Under the pieces are notes generated by a model. That model saw only the letters and a program-made list of their open reading frames with translations, made no database searches and was not told where the DNA came from. A DNA stretch of 64,000 nt from Helicobacter sp. 13S00482-2 (lineage in GTDB: Bacteria; Campylobacterota; Campylobacteria; Campylobacterales; Helicobacteraceae), in NCBI RefSeq assembly GCF_002272795.1, contig NZ_MLAT01000003.1:1-64000 (forward strand), given 5' to 3'. Positions 48,741 through 61,442 of the stretch are shown piece after piece. Both the position numbers and the translations under genes were made by a program. Position 1 is the first letter of the stretch. Every line of letters starts with the position of its first letter.

Positions 48741-49094
48741 TTATTCTTTTATATGATAATCCATCTTGATAGATTCTATCTCACTTTGCAAAATATAGTC
48801 TAGATCAATAAAGCCATCAAAAAACTCGATAATGTCAAAATCATCAAGCTTTGAACTTTGGCTTTGTATATCCCAAAGACCATCTGAAATATACAAAACC
48901 AAAGGTTGTTCAAAATTTTTAGTAAAAAAATCTCCACTAAGATCGCAGATAACTTCAATAGAACCCTTTAAAACAGCATCTATCTGAAATATTTTTGAAG
49001 CTTTTTTATAAATCTGTCCTCTTAACTCAATCCCATCAGAGACAATACAAAAGCTCTTAGGGAGTTGTGTTATCTTTCTCATTTCAATTTTCAT
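48741..49094 (-). CDS. YceD/DUF177-like protein
   Basis: 117 residues, acidic. The DUF177 pattern fits: [16 protein letters not shown] (like the CxRCL stretch with the Cys partly lost), and [16 protein letters not shown] near the end. These proteins are commonly encoded just before rpmF and are linked to 23S rRNA maturation. 13 bases before rpmF and 5 after ndk. Confidence 0.7.
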   Translation of the reverse strand: MKIEMRKITQLPKSFCIVSDGIELRGQIYKKASKIFQIDAVLKGSIEVICDLSGDFFTKNFEQPLVLYISDGLWDIQSQSSKLDDFDIIEFFDGFIDLDYILQSEIESIKMDYHIKE

Positions 49095-49099
49095 TGAAG

Positions 49100-49516
49100 T
49101 CAGTAAATTTCCCTTTTTGAGAAGAAGAATTCAATTTCTATTTTTGCATTTTCCTTACTATCGCTTCCATGAATTGCATTAGCATCAATGCTCTCTGCAA
49201 AGTCTGCACGAATAGTTCCAGCCTTGGCTTCTTTAGGATTAGTAGCCCCCATCAAGTCACGATTTTTTATCACGGCATTTTCACCCTCTAATACCATAAC
49301 CACAACAGGACCACTGATCATAAACTTAACCAACTCACCAAAAAAAGGCCTCTCTTTATGAACTGCATAGAAAGCCTTTGCATCGCATTCTGATAGCTGA
49401 AGTTTTTTTACAGCTGCAATCTTCAAACCATTGCTTTCGAACCTATCAATAATTTTTCCAATCACACCTTTTTGAACCGCATCGGGCTTAATGATGGAAA
49501 GTGTCTGTTCTATCAT
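49100..49516 (-). CDS. ndk: Nucleoside diphosphate kinase
   Basis: 138 residues. Phospho-acceptor His116 in NAIHGSDS; N-terminal [19 protein letters not shown] is the typical start. Equalises NTP pools. First gene of ndk-yceD-rpmF-plsX-fabH-DUF1643, all within short gaps. AAGGAG precedes the ATG. Confidence 0.97.
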   Translation of the reverse strand: MIEQTLSIIKPDAVQKGVIGKIIDRFESNGLKIAAVKKLQLSECDAKAFYAVHKERPFFGELVKFMISGPVVVMVLEGENAVIKNRDLMGATNPKEAKAGTIRADFAESIDANAIHGSDSKENAKIEIEFFFSKREIY

Positions 49517-49959
49517 TTGTTAATATCTCCTTTTACTACCTTAAATAATCCAAACCCTAATTGTATCCAAAATAATTATTGAAAATGCTTAAGCCTTTAT
49601 TTCAAGTGCAATTTTTTAAGTGACAAACTGACTGTGAGCATCTTTATGGAAAACAAGATTCAAACAAAAGACTCTGCACAACAGGCACTAAAAGAGGTTG
49701 TAAGCTAATCTAATGCAATAATGATAATATTTTTCCTGTTTTTCCCACTCAAACTCTATCCAAATTTGAGCTCTCACTTTTACATTTTAGAAAAAATGTC
49801 AATTATGGCCTCAAAAATACTACCCCCTTTACATCCCTAAAAATTAATCCATCTGCGTTTTTTCTGGACGCATATCTTAAGTACAATTATTTATTTGTTT
49901 CTAAAGCCAGAAGAGATAAATTCAAAAACATTGTAATATTATCCCCTTAGCCTAAAATT
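49517..49959. pseudogene. 443-base gap with ndk promoter and possible decayed gene
   Basis: Two non-overlapping protein-like frames on the + strand. One ends in QTKDSAQQALKEVVS and stops near 49709. Another, open without a start from about 49716 to 49950, contains VNYGLKNTTPFTSLKINPSA, in which YGLKNTTPF resembles the C-terminal 'aLgykTPf' part of DDE transposases. This would fit a decayed insertion-sequence remnant, but the match is short. A TACAAT -10-like site for ndk lies at 49560-49565 on the minus strand. Confidence 0.3.
49560..49565 (-). promoter_or_regulatory. Putative -10 of ndk operon
   Basis: TACAAT on the minus strand in TTGGATACAATTAG, 44 bases ahead of the ndk ATG. Confidence 0.45.
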
Positions 49960-51117
49960 TTACATTCCTAAAAATTCTTTGATTTCGCTTATTTTATCAG
50001 TTCTTTCCCAACTAAAATCTGATAAGTCTCTGCCAAAATGTCCATAAGCAGAAGTTTTTCTGTAAATAGGTCTTAGTAAGTCCAAACTATCTATAATCCC
50101 CTTGGGTGTGAGTCTAAAAACTTTTCTCACACAAGCTTCTATTTTTATATCATCATATTTGGATGTACCGTGTGTATTCACGTATATAGATACGGGTTCA
50201 ACCACACCAATTGCATAAGCCAATTGCACAGTAGCTTTTTCACAAACTCCACTAGCAACCAAGTTTTTTGCAACATATCTAGCTGCATAAGCAGCACTCC
50301 TATCAACCTTGCTAGGATCTTTCCCACTAAATGCACCGCCACCGTGAGGACAGCTTCCGCCATAAGTATCTACAATAATTTTACGTCCAGTAAGACCTGC
50401 ATCTCCTTGAGGCCCTCCGATAACAAATTTACCAGTTGGATTAACGTGGTATTTAATATCGTCATTGAGATATTTCTTGGGTAATATTTTATGAACGATT
50501 TCTTCTATCACAGATTCCCTTAAGTGTTTTTGATCAACCTCAGGAGAGTGTTGAGTTGAGATAACAATGGTATCAATAGATACAGGTTTTCCATCTACAT
50601 ATTTTACGGTTACTTGAGATTTACCATCAGGTCTCAAAAATGGAAGAGTGCCATCTTTTCTCTTTTTGGCAAGTCCTTCAGTAAGTTGGTGGGCAAGCCA
50701 AATAGGTAAAGGCATCAACGACTCTGTTTCTTTACAAGCATATCCAAACATCAGTCCTTGATCTCCAGCTCCTATCTCTCCATCAGATCTATCTACTCCT
50801 TGATTGATATCAGGACTTTGCTCTCCAATTCCATTCAAAACAGCTGCACTTCTATAATCAAATCCATACAAAGCATCTGTATAACCAATATCCTTGATAA
50901 CTTCTCTTGCGATTTCCTGCATAGGAGCATAAACAGACGTTTTTAATTCTCCAGCTATAACACAAAAACCATTAGAAACAAGTGTTTCACAAGCAACTCT
51001 AGCATTTTTATCTCTACCTATTATATAGTCTAAGACAGCATCGCTTATTTGATCCGCCATTTTGTCAGGATGACCTTCAGTTACTGATTCTGATGTAAAT
51101 AGAAACTCATTTTTCAT
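49960..51117 (-). CDS. metK: S-adenosylmethionine synthetase
   Basis: 385 residues from ATG at 51117 ([19 protein letters not shown]), with AAGGTGAG well placed. An in-frame ATG at 51228 adds 37 unrelated residues and is rejected. It contains [36 protein letters not shown] and [16 protein letters not shown], the two signature regions. It makes SAM from ATP and methionine. No SAM riboswitch is visible upstream. Confidence 0.97.
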   Translation of the reverse strand: MKNEFLFTSESVTEGHPDKMADQISDAVLDYIIGRDKNARVACETLVSNGFCVIAGELKTSVYAPMQEIAREVIKDIGYTDALYGFDYRSAAVLNGIGEQSPDINQGVDRSDGEIGAGDQGLMFGYACKETESLMPLPIWLAHQLTEGLAKKRKDGTLPFLRPDGKSQVTVKYVDGKPVSIDTIVISTQHSPEVDQKHLRESVIEEIVHKILPKKYLNDDIKYHVNPTGKFVIGGPQGDAGLTGRKIIVDTYGGSCPHGGGAFSGKDPSKVDRSAAYAARYVAKNLVASGVCEKATVQLAYAIGVVEPVSIYVNTHGTSKYDDIKIEACVRKVFRLTPKGIIDSLDLLRPIYRKTSAYGHFGRDLSDFSWERTDKISEIKEFLGM

Positions 51118-51256
51118 AAACTCACCTTGTATTTTTAAATTCTCCTCTGGATTGTAGCACATTTTTGACAAATATTTTTTAGAAAAAATACCTTCATTTT
51201 GTGTTCTTAAAAAGGCATTACATATCAATTAACTTTTGGTCGTTATTATTAGTAAT

Positions 51257-51279
51257 TGATAATTATTATTTCATATTAT
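51257..51279 (+). promoter_or_regulatory. Fur/PerR-box-like site and -10 of ahpC
   Basis: TGATAATTATTATTT (51257-51271) matches the 7-1-7 pattern TAATAATnATTATTA at 12 of 14 bases. A -10 TATTAT follows at 51274-51279, 36 bases before ATG. PerR control of ahpC is known in relatives, which makes the site plausible. Confidence 0.5.
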
Positions 51280-51314
51280 CAAAACAAAACTCGAATGAAA
51301 ACTAAGGAGAAAAG

Positions 51315-51908
51315 ATGTTAGTGACAAAAAAAGCACCTGATTTTAAAGCCCAGGCAGTATTAGCAAATAATGAAATCGTAGATTTTGAATTATCAAAAAA
51401 TCTTGGTAAAAATGGTGCCGTTGTATTCTTTTGGCCAAAGGATTTTACATTTGTATGTCCTTCTGAAATCATTGCTTTTGATCATCGTGTGAAAGATTTT
51501 CAAGAGAAAGGTTTTAATGTTATTGGCGTATCCACAGATACTGAAGTAGTTCATCTTGCTTGGAAAAATACACCTATTGAAAAAGGTGGTATTGGCAATG
51601 TGACCTTCCCAATGATTGCTGATATAACTAAGCAAATTTCAAGAGATTATGATGTTTTATTTGATGGAGCAGTAGCACTTAGAGGATCATTCTTGATTGA
51701 TAAACATCAAGTTGTTCGCCACGCTGTTATTAATGATTTACCATTAGGTAGAAATATTGATGAGATGCTAAGAATGGCAGATTCTTTATTGTTTTTTGAG
51801 GAGAATGGAGAAGTTTGTCCAGCTGGATGGAGAAAAGGCGAAAAAGGGATGAAAGCAACTCACGATGGAGTAGCTCAATATCTTTCTGAAAACGCAAATA
51901 AGCTTTAA
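51315..51908 (+). CDS. ahpC: Alkyl hydroperoxide reductase, 2-Cys peroxiredoxin
   Basis: 197 residues, AhpC/Prx1 family. Peroxidatic Cys48 (FTFVCPSEI) and resolving Cys168 (GEVCPAGW) are both present. It reduces H2O2 and organic peroxides; in Helicobacter the electron donor is thioredoxin rather than AhpF. AAGGAG precedes ATG, and a terminator follows. Confidence 0.96.
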   Translation: MLVTKKAPDFKAQAVLANNEIVDFELSKNLGKNGAVVFFWPKDFTFVCPSEIIAFDHRVKDFQEKGFNVIGVSTDTEVVHLAWKNTPIEKGGIGNVTFPMIADITKQISRDYDVLFDGAVALRGSFLIDKHQVVRHAVINDLPLGRNIDEMLRMADSLLFFEENGEVCPAGWRKGEKGMKATHDGVAQYLSENANKL

Positions 51909-51913
51909 TTTTG

Positions 51914-51939
51914 AGCTGAGGAGCTATCCTCGGCTTTTT
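51914..51939 (+). terminator. Terminator of ahpC
   Basis: AGCTGAGG (51914-51921), 6-base loop, CCTCGGCT (51928-51935), then T run to 51939. Eight pairs with one G-T. Confidence 0.75.
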
Positions 51940-51970
51940 AAAATTCAAAATACCTCTTGTCTTCTATTTA

Positions 51971-52600
51971 TTAGACATTAAATCTAGTTTCATTTTCATA
52001 GCCAATATCTACCATTCTAGCTAGATTTAACAATTTACAGCTATTTTCTATGAGGGCAATGGTCTTAGCTAAAGAATATAAATCTCTATGATAAGCATAG
52101 ATTCCATAGCCTTTTATAAATATAAAATTTTTTTTTGTCTGTTTAAAATATCTCAAAATATTAATATCTGCACGCTCATACCAACTATCATAATCTTTTG
52201 GATCAAAAATATCTATTTGCTTACCCAATAGCTTATAACCAAAATAATCCTTTGGAATCAAAACATCATGGGATAAAGAATATGCTACGCTATAAGGAGG
52301 CATTGCATAGACAACAAAACGAGCTTCTGTGATATTTTGATAAATATTAGAATGAATAAAGGCATCTATACTAGCCTCTTGCCAACGATAATCTTCTTTA
52401 TCATAAAGCATAATCAATGAATTGCTATCAATTCTATCAAAAATAGCATCTTTTTTATTTATCAAAAATCTATTTTGAGATATTCTAGAAGATATGGAGC
52501 CATGAAAAACCCCAAAAAAACTCTTTCTAAACATCGCCAAAGAGACACTGCTAATTTCCTCAATCAAAGATTCTTCTATGTTTTTTGTATGTATATTCAT
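51971..52600 (-). CDS. Class II aldolase/adducin-fold protein lacking metal-binding histidines
   Basis: 209 residues, full domain length. The fold is recognisable: FHGSISSRISQNRFLINKK at the N-terminus, ARFVVYAMPPYSVAYSLS in the middle, and FIFIKGYGIYAYHRDLYSLA toward the end. In working enzymes the middle stretch carries H-x-H and the later one G-H-G; here they read Y-x-M and G-Y-G. All three zinc histidines are therefore missing, so classical aldolase activity is unlikely. Divergent from hrcA, as I recall for H. pylori too. Confidence 0.75.
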   Translation of the reverse strand: MNIHTKNIEESLIEEISSVSLAMFRKSFFGVFHGSISSRISQNRFLINKKDAIFDRIDSNSLIMLYDKEDYRWQEASIDAFIHSNIYQNITEARFVVYAMPPYSVAYSLSHDVLIPKDYFGYKLLGKQIDIFDPKDYDSWYERADINILRYFKQTKKNFIFIKGYGIYAYHRDLYSLAKTIALIENSCKLLNLARMVDIGYENETRFNV

Positions 52601-52736
52601 AGGGTGATTCTAGCATTAAATCCTTATAATCACAATTAAAAATATCCCTGTTATGATTCTCAAGATATTTATATAAAGAATATTTAGTCATTTAATTTAT
52701 ATAAGTTTATTTATATAGACTAAACTTTTGATTATT

Positions 52737-52788
52737 TTAGCAATAATTTTATATGAATGCTAATTTCATTAACTTTTTTTGCTATAAT
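52737..52788 (+). promoter_or_regulatory. CIRCE-like operator and -10 of hrcA-grpE-dnaK
   Basis: TTAGCAATA (52737-52745), spacer of exactly 9, GAATGCTAA (52755-52763). Against the CIRCE consensus TTAGCACTC-N9-GAGTGCTAA the arms match 7/9 and 8/9. The -10 TATAAT is at 52783-52788, so the operator covers the -35 region. It indicates autoregulation by HrcA. Confidence 0.65.
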
Positions 52789-52837
52789 ACGAGAAAATAT
52801 ATTTTGGCATTAAAATCACAGGTGAGGTTTTAGAAAT

Positions 52838-53626
52838 ATGAATCATAAAAAAGATTTGCTTTTAGATGGAATTATCAAGCGATATATTCAATCAAACGAA
52901 CCCATAGGATCGGAATCTTTGAAAGTATCTATGAGTATAAAAATTTCTTCTGCGACAATTCGGAATTATTTTAAGACTCTCTCAGATGAGGGGATCTTGA
53001 CCCAAACCCATATCAGTAGTGGCAGAATTCCTACCAATAAAGCCCTAAAAGATTATTGGAGATCTCATATTCCATATAAAGAAAATGATATTGATATAGA
53101 TATTCAAAAAATACAACAAGCTTGCCAAGAAATGGGTGTTTTTTGCCTTATTAGAGAAAAAAAATCACAAACCCTAAGAGAAATCATCAATCATGAAAAT
53201 AGATTTTTGATATTGGTTTTTGAGGATAATGAAATATGTGTTCCTTTCAATCATTCCATAGAGAGATTTTTAAGAGAACTCTTAGGATTAGAGTTTGAAG
53301 ATATCAAAAAAATCTGCTCTCAAGTATGTGCAAAGGCACTATTAGAAAAGCTCAATCTAGCCTCTGATGTGATTTTACATACATTTGGTATTGAGTTTTT
53401 GAGTTTTATTCTTAAAATCAGAGGTTTTGATAGATTGTTCTTTGAAGTGATTAATGGGTATATTTTTGATAGACTCTCTAGAGGAGTTTATTTTGAAAAT
53501 ACTATCCCTGAAGGTAGTATTGCAATCGTCCAAAACATCAATTTAAATCAAAAACAAGCACAAATGTTTTGTATGGGAGAGCTGAGTAAAAACTACACAA
53601 GCTTTTATGAAAAAATAGTTGCGTAA
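52838..53626 (+). CDS. hrcA: Heat-inducible transcription repressor HrcA
   Basis: 262 residues, the short Campylobacterota form (other HrcA proteins are about 340). The N-terminal winged helix is clear: [18 protein letters not shown] and [19 protein letters not shown]. The C-terminal effector domain ([19 protein letters not shown]) is reduced. It represses chaperone genes by binding CIRCE. First gene of hrcA-grpE-dnaK. Confidence 0.93.
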   Translation: MNHKKDLLLDGIIKRYIQSNEPIGSESLKVSMSIKISSATIRNYFKTLSDEGILTQTHISSGRIPTNKALKDYWRSHIPYKENDIDIDIQKIQQACQEMGVFCLIREKKSQTLREIINHENRFLILVFEDNEICVPFNHSIERFLRELLGLEFEDIKKICSQVCAKALLEKLNLASDVILHTFGIEFLSFILKIRGFDRLFFEVINGYIFDRLSRGVYFENTIPEGSIAIVQNINLNQKQAQMFCMGELSKNYTSFYEKIVA

Positions 53627-53648
53627 ATCAACATTAAAAGGAGTAAGA

Positions 53649-54176
53649 ATGGAAAAAGATTTAGATAACCAAGAAGAAATTACAGAGCAAAATCAATCTG
53701 AAGAAGAACTTTCAGAACAAGAAAATAACCCAAAACAGGAGGATTATGAAAAAAAATATCAAGAACTTCAAGAAAATTACATTCGCGTTCACGCTGATTT
53801 TGAAAATACCAAAAAGCGTCTTGAAAAAGACAAATATCAGGCTTTAGAATATGCGTATGAAAAAATAGCACGGGATCTATTGCCCATCATAGATACTCTT
53901 GAAAAAGCACTTGAAAGTGCAAAAGAGACGTCAGGGGCTGAAGGAATATTTCAGGGATTAGAACTCACTCTTGATAATCTGCATAAAGTTTTGCTAAAAC
54001 ATGGTATCGAAAAGATCTCTTGTGATGAAAATTTTGATCCCAATTTTCACGACGCTATTATGCAGGTTCCTGCTGAAGATAAGCAAGATGGCGAAATTGT
54101 TCAAGTTTTACAAAAGGGCTACAAATATAAAGAGAGAGTTTTAAGACCAGCAATGGTAAGTATCGCAAAAAATTAA
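53649..54176 (+). CDS. grpE: GrpE nucleotide-exchange factor
   Basis: 175 residues from ATG at 53649 ([14 protein letters not shown]), with AAAGGAG well placed. An in-frame ATG at 53619 overlaps hrcA and adds ten residues. Long acidic coiled coil (to about 85), then the beta-wing with [20 protein letters not shown] and the [16 protein letters not shown] end. Releases ADP from DnaK. Confidence 0.95.
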   Translation: MEKDLDNQEEITEQNQSEEELSEQENNPKQEDYEKKYQELQENYIRVHADFENTKKRLEKDKYQALEYAYEKIARDLLPIIDTLEKALESAKETSGAEGIFQGLELTLDNLHKVLLKHGIEKISCDENFDPNFHDAIMQVPAEDKQDGEIVQVLQKGYKYKERVLRPAMVSIAKN

Positions 54177-54197
54177 ATTCAACACAAAGGATAGAAA

Positions 54198-56069
54198 ATG
54201 GCAAAAGTAATTGGTATTGATTTAGGAACAACAAACTCTGCAATGGCAGTTTATGAAGGGAATGAGGCGAGAATTATCGCCAATAAAGAAGGTAAAAATA
54301 CAACTCCTTCAATCGTGGCTTTTACAGACAAAGGTGAAATTTTGGTGGGCGAACCCGCAAAAAGACAAGCTATCACCAATCCTCAAAAAACCATTTATTC
54401 AATAAAAAGAATTATGGGTTTGATGTTCAATGAAGACAAAGCAAAAGAAGCTGAGAAAAGACTTCCTTATAAAATTGTGGACAGAAATGGAGCTTGTGCA
54501 ATAGAGATAGCTGATAAAGTCTATACTCCTCAGGAGATTTCTGCAAAAATTTTAATGAAACTCAAAGAAGATGCAGAGGCTTATTTGGGCGAAGAAGTGA
54601 GTGAAGCTGTTATCACTGTTCCAGCATATTTTAATGATGCACAAAGAAAGGCTACTAAAGAAGCGGGGACTATTGCAGGGTTAAATGTTTTAAGAATCAT
54701 CAATGAACCCACATCAGCTGCTCTAGCATACGGACTTGATAAAAAAGAATCTGAAAAAATAATGGTTTATGATCTAGGTGGTGGGACATTTGATGTTACC
54801 GTGCTAGAAACGGGCGATAATGTTGTGGAGGTTTTAGCAACTGGTGGAGATGCATTTTTAGGTGGTGATGACTTTGATAATAGAATCATTGACTGGGCAG
54901 CTAAAGAATTTAAAGATGAGAGTGGCATTGATATTAAATCTGATGTTATGGCTCTCCAAAGACTAAAAGATGCAGCTGAAAATGCAAAAAAAGAATTGAG
55001 TTCAGCTCAAGAAACTGAGATAAATCTTCCTTTTATCACTGCAGATGCAAGTGGTCCAAAACACCTAGTAAAAAAACTTACTAGAGCAAAATTTGAAACT
55101 CTCATAGACGATCTCATAGAGGAAACTATCAAAAAAATTGATTTTGTTGTCAAAGATGCTGGACTTGGCAAAAATGATATTTCTGAAGTTGTAATGGTAG
55201 GGGGATCCACACGAATTCCAAAAGCCCAACAAAGAGTAAAAGATTTTATTGGTAAAGAACTCAACAAATCTGTAAATCCCGACGAAGTGGTTGCTATTGG
55301 AGCTGCGATTCAAGGTGGTGTTTTAAAAGGGGATGTAAAAGATGTTTTGTTGCTTGATGTTACGCCATTAAGCTTAGGTATTGAAACATTGGGTGGAGTT
55401 ATGACTAAAGTCATAGATAGGGGCACGACTATTCCTGCAAAAAAAGCTCAAGTTTTTTCCACAGCTGAAGACAATCAACCTGCTGTCTCTATTCACGTAT
55501 TGCAAGGAGAAAGAGAACTTGCTAGAGATAACAAATCGCTAGGAAAATTTGACCTTACAGGAATTCCAGCTGCTCCTAGAGGGGTACCTCAAATTGAAGT
55601 CACCTTTGATATAGATGCAAATGGAATTTTAACAGTATCGGCAAAAGATAAAGCAAGTGGAAAATCTCAAGAAATCAAAATCTCTGGATCAAGTGGTTTA
55701 TCTGATAGTGAAATAGAAAAAATGGTCAAAGATGCCGAACTTCACAAAGAAGAAGATTCTAAAAGAAAAGAAACTATTGAATCAAGAAATCAAGCTGATA
55801 GCCTAGTTTATCAAACTGAAAAAAGCTTGACAGAGTTAAAAGACAAACTAGAAGCAACTGAGGTAGAAAAAATTCAAAAGGCAGTTGATGAACTTAAAGA
55901 GACTTTGAAAAATGAAAATGCTTCAAAAGAAGAGATTGATGCAAAACTCAAAGCCTTGACTGAAGCTAGTCACAAACTCGCTGAAGCAATGTATGCCAAA
56001 GAAGGAGAGAAACCAAATGCTCAAGCAAATAAAAAAGATGATGATGTCATTGATGCAGAAGTAGAATAG
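54198..56069 (+). CDS. dnaK: Chaperone DnaK (Hsp70)
   Basis: 623 residues. N-terminal ATPase domain beginning [16 protein letters not shown], with [31 protein letters not shown] and [14 protein letters not shown]. The substrate domain and a lid end in [10 protein letters not shown]. Refolds proteins with GrpE and DnaJ (dnaJ not in window). A weak G-C hairpin (56082-56097) follows. Confidence 0.98.
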   Translation: MAKVIGIDLGTTNSAMAVYEGNEARIIANKEGKNTTPSIVAFTDKGEILVGEPAKRQAITNPQKTIYSIKRIMGLMFNEDKAKEAEKRLPYKIVDRNGACAIEIADKVYTPQEISAKILMKLKEDAEAYLGEEVSEAVITVPAYFNDAQRKATKEAGTIAGLNVLRIINEPTSAALAYGLDKKESEKIMVYDLGGGTFDVTVLETGDNVVEVLATGGDAFLGGDDFDNRIIDWAAKEFKDESGIDIKSDVMALQRLKDAAENAKKELSSAQETEINLPFITADASGPKHLVKKLTRAKFETLIDDLIEETIKKIDFVVKDAGLGKNDISEVVMVGGSTRIPKAQQRVKDFIGKELNKSVNPDEVVAIGAAIQGGVLKGDVKDVLLLDVTPLSLGIETLGGVMTKVIDRGTTIPAKKAQVFSTAEDNQPAVSIHVLQGERELARDNKSLGKFDLTGIPAAPRGVPQIEVTFDIDANGILTVSAKDKASGKSQEIKISGSSGLSDSEIEKMVKDAELHKEEDSKRKETIESRNQADSLVYQTEKSLTELKDKLEATEVEKIQKAVDELKETLKNENASKEEIDAKLKALTEASHKLAEAMYAKEGEKPNAQANKKDDDVIDAEVE

Positions 56070-56162
56070 ATTCTTGCCTTTGCCCCCTTCTTGGGGCTCT
56101 AAAGTATCTCTTTATTAAAATTCCTGTAAAATTCTTCAAAACTCTAAAGGAACTGGATACAA

Positions 56163-57259
56163 ATGATGCAAAATCCTCAAAAACAAGTTATCCCTATAAT
56201 GTTTTGTTTTGATACTCGTTATGTTATACCTGCTAGTGTGGCTTTTTATTCGCTCTTAACTAATACGAAGTATTCTTCTAAGGGGGGGGGGCTATAGAGT
56301 ATAGACTCTATGTTCTACATGATGACATCACACAAAACCAAAAAGATACTCTACAGAAAACCATCAAAACCTTTTCGAACTCCTCTTTAGAATTCATCGA
56401 CACAAAGGGACTCTTTAGTAATATTTGGGAAAATATCCCTTCAAAACATCATTTCAGTAAAGAAATTTTTTATAAACTAATACCAGCAAGGCTTTTCCCA
56501 CAATATGACAAAATAATCATCACAGATGTAGATGTAGTATTTTTAGGTGATGTGAGTGAAAGTTTTTTAGATTTTGATACTAATAGCTCATCGTATTTGG
56601 CTGGAATCAAACCAAACGATCCTGATGGTATTTTTCCCCTCACTAATTGGAAAGAAGGATATAAAAATTTTTCAGAAGATGAATTTAAGGCAATTCAATA
56701 TGGCATAGGTGCTGGATATTTTATCGCCAATCTAAAAGCAATAAGAAAAGATGGTATTGAAGAAAAATGGATCAATTATGCTTCCTTGAATTCTCATAAA
56801 CTCATTCTTCCTGAACAAGATGTGCTAAATATTATCTGCTACCCTTATATTGATACATTATCTCTCAAACATATGGTAGCTCATTATGCTTGGAAAAGAT
56901 TTGGAGAAAATTGGGAAAAGCTAACTCCTGTTATCTATTCTAAAAAAGAGCTTGATGAAGCAAATTCATATCCTATTCAAATTCATTATGAGGGCAATAA
57001 AAAGCCTTGGGTTTATGTAGATGAACCTAAATCTGAGTTATGGTTTTACTATCTTGCTCAGACTCCCTTTTTAAAAGAGTACCTAGCAGAGCTTCCAAAA
57101 ACGATAATTGCAACGCATCAAAAGACTCTATTCTCTTATAGAATAAAAACTTATATAAAAAAGAATCCATCATTCTTTATTAATCCTAGATTCTATTTAA
57201 AAATTTTTGATAGATTAAAATATAAACTACTGAAAATATTAAATATTTCACAACAATAA
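56163..57259 (+). pseudogene. Phase-variable GT8 glycosyltransferase, OFF state (polyG frameshift)
   Basis: The frame starts at ATG 56163 (AAAGGA upstream) and reads MMQNPQKQVIPIMFCFDTRY to a run of 10 G (56282-56291), then meets TAG a few bases later. With 11 or 8 G the frame continues as IEYRLYVLHDD and on to 57259, giving a 365-residue protein. GT8 features: DxD at 122-124 (TDVDVVFLGD) and the C-terminal HYEGNKKPW. It would add galactose or glucose to the lipooligosaccharide. The gene is silent in this sequence but its reading frame is otherwise intact. Confidence 0.88.
56282..56291. repeat. Homopolymer tract G10 in GT8 gene
   Basis: Ten consecutive G near codon 40 of the glycosyltransferase frame. 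One more G, or two fewer, restores the frame. Such tracts are the standard phase-variation switch of lipooligosaccharide genes in this group. Confidence 0.88.
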
Positions 57260-57282
57260 GGCGTTATAACTGCAATAAAATG

Positions 57283-57968
57283 TCAAATAGCATCTAATGG
57301 TTTTTTGGTAAATAAAGTACTTTTTCTAGTGAAACTATTCTTGTGATCATAAACAAAAAAACCAACTTTTTTTGCTATTTCCTTCACAGATAAACTTGTG
57401 CAATACGTTGTTATGATGCAATCTTGTGCAGCTATTTCATACAATCTAGTGAAATATTCTATATCCCACAACTCTGGATTCTTTTTTGGACTAAAAGGAT
57501 CTTGATAAATCACATCAATACTATTTGATTCAAGGAGGAAAAGATATTCCTTAGCATCGCCTAAGAACAATTCAACACTCACTTGAGGAATGGAATTTAA
57601 CTTATGAGTTCTCTTGAGTTCATCTACTATTTTAGAGATATTGATATTTTGAATTTCTAAAGGATATTGCAAAGAAGTTATTTTTTCAAATATTTCTGTG
57701 TCTTTTTCAGGTGAAAATATCTCTAATTTACCTTTATAGTTCATCTTGAGATATTGTGAAATAGTCGTGAAACAATTATACCCAAGTCCAAAGCAAATAT
57801 CTAAAATCTTAATTTGAGACTTGAAAAATAAATTTTTAAGTTCCATAGGAGGTAGAATATGTTTATACAAAGTTTCTAAATATGCTCCATCTCCAAGACT
57901 ATGATAACATTCATTAAATTCTTCATTATAGATAGTAAATGTACCATCAGCAGTTTTGATGGTCTTCA

Positions 57969-57969
<1 letters not shown>
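57283..57969 (-). CDS. MnmC N-domain-like SAM methyltransferase (MnmD type)
   Basis: 228 residues. The SAM-binding motif is LDICFGLGYN, and the DUF752/MnmC hallmark YQDPFSPKKNPELW is present; the end carries VYDHKNSFTRKSTLF. The FAD oxidase half of bifunctional MnmC is absent, so it would act as a stand-alone methyltransferase forming 5-methylaminomethyl-uridine at tRNA U34. Its start overlaps the guaB stop (TAATG). It is convergent with the GT8 gene. Confidence 0.75.
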
Positions 57970-60781
<2,812 letters not shown>

Positions 60782-60846
60782 ACTGTTCCTTTTAATTAGG
60801 ATTAAGATCTGTGGAATTATAAACTTTTATTGCTTACAGAACACTA

Positions 60847-61440
60847 CTAGAGTTTTTGTAAAAAATTTTCTACTTCCTTTTGAAGCTCTTTTAGTCCTTT
60901 TGTATTTTCAATAATATACTCACATTGTTCTTTTTTGTACTCAATGTCAATTTGAGCATCAATTCGCTTGAATGCATCTTCTTGTGAAATGCTATCTCTA
61001 GCCATAATTCTTTGTGCTTGTCTTTCTTTGGGACAATAAATCAGCAAAACCTTATCAACTGGATAAATTTTTTTACCTCCAACCTCAAAAAATAAAGGGA
61101 TATCCAAAAAATAATATTGTTCATACAGTTCAAGCTTTAGAGCCTGATTGAATATTTCTTGACGTATTTTAGGATGTAGGAAATTTTCTAATTTTTTCCT
61201 CTTATCCTGATTGGAAAATACAATTTGAGCGAGTTTTTTTCGATTTATCTTGTATTCTTTATCTAAAATATCTTCAGAAAATAATTCTCTAATTGAGATG
61301 TTATTCTCTTCTAGAACCTGATGGGCTATCTTGTCAGCATCTATGATAGTATAACCATATAAGCCAAGAATAGCTCCAACTGAACTTTTACCGCTCCCTA
61401 TACCCCCTGTAATAACTATGGCGTGTTTAAAATCTGACAT
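60847..61440 (-). CDS. coaE: Dephospho-CoA kinase
   Basis: 197 residues. P-loop GGIGSGKSSVG near residues 12-22, then TIIDADKIAHQV and LDIPLFFEVGGKK. It is the last step of coenzyme A synthesis. Two bases after speE in reading order. Confidence 0.94.
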   Translation of the reverse strand: MSDFKHAIVITGGIGSGKSSVGAILGLYGYTIIDADKIAHQVLEENNISIRELFSEDILDKEYKINRKKLAQIVFSNQDKRKKLENFLHPKIRQEIFNQALKLELYEQYYFLDIPLFFEVGGKKIYPVDKVLLIYCPKERQAQRIMARDSISQEDAFKRIDAQIDIEYKKEQCEYIIENTKGLKELQKEVENFLQKL

Positions 61441-61442
61441 AT

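Noticed and set aside
51118-51314. SAM riboswitch ahead of metK
   Set aside because: No conserved core or helices seen; the stretch is the divergent metK/ahpC promoter region.
56082-56097. Strong terminator after dnaK
   Set aside because: Only five G-C pairs and no T run; kept as a comment, not a feature.
56552-57259. A 235-residue protein starting inside the GT8 region
   Set aside because: The coding sequence clearly continues upstream to the polyG run, with family sequence and DxD motif; the internal ATG is not a true start.
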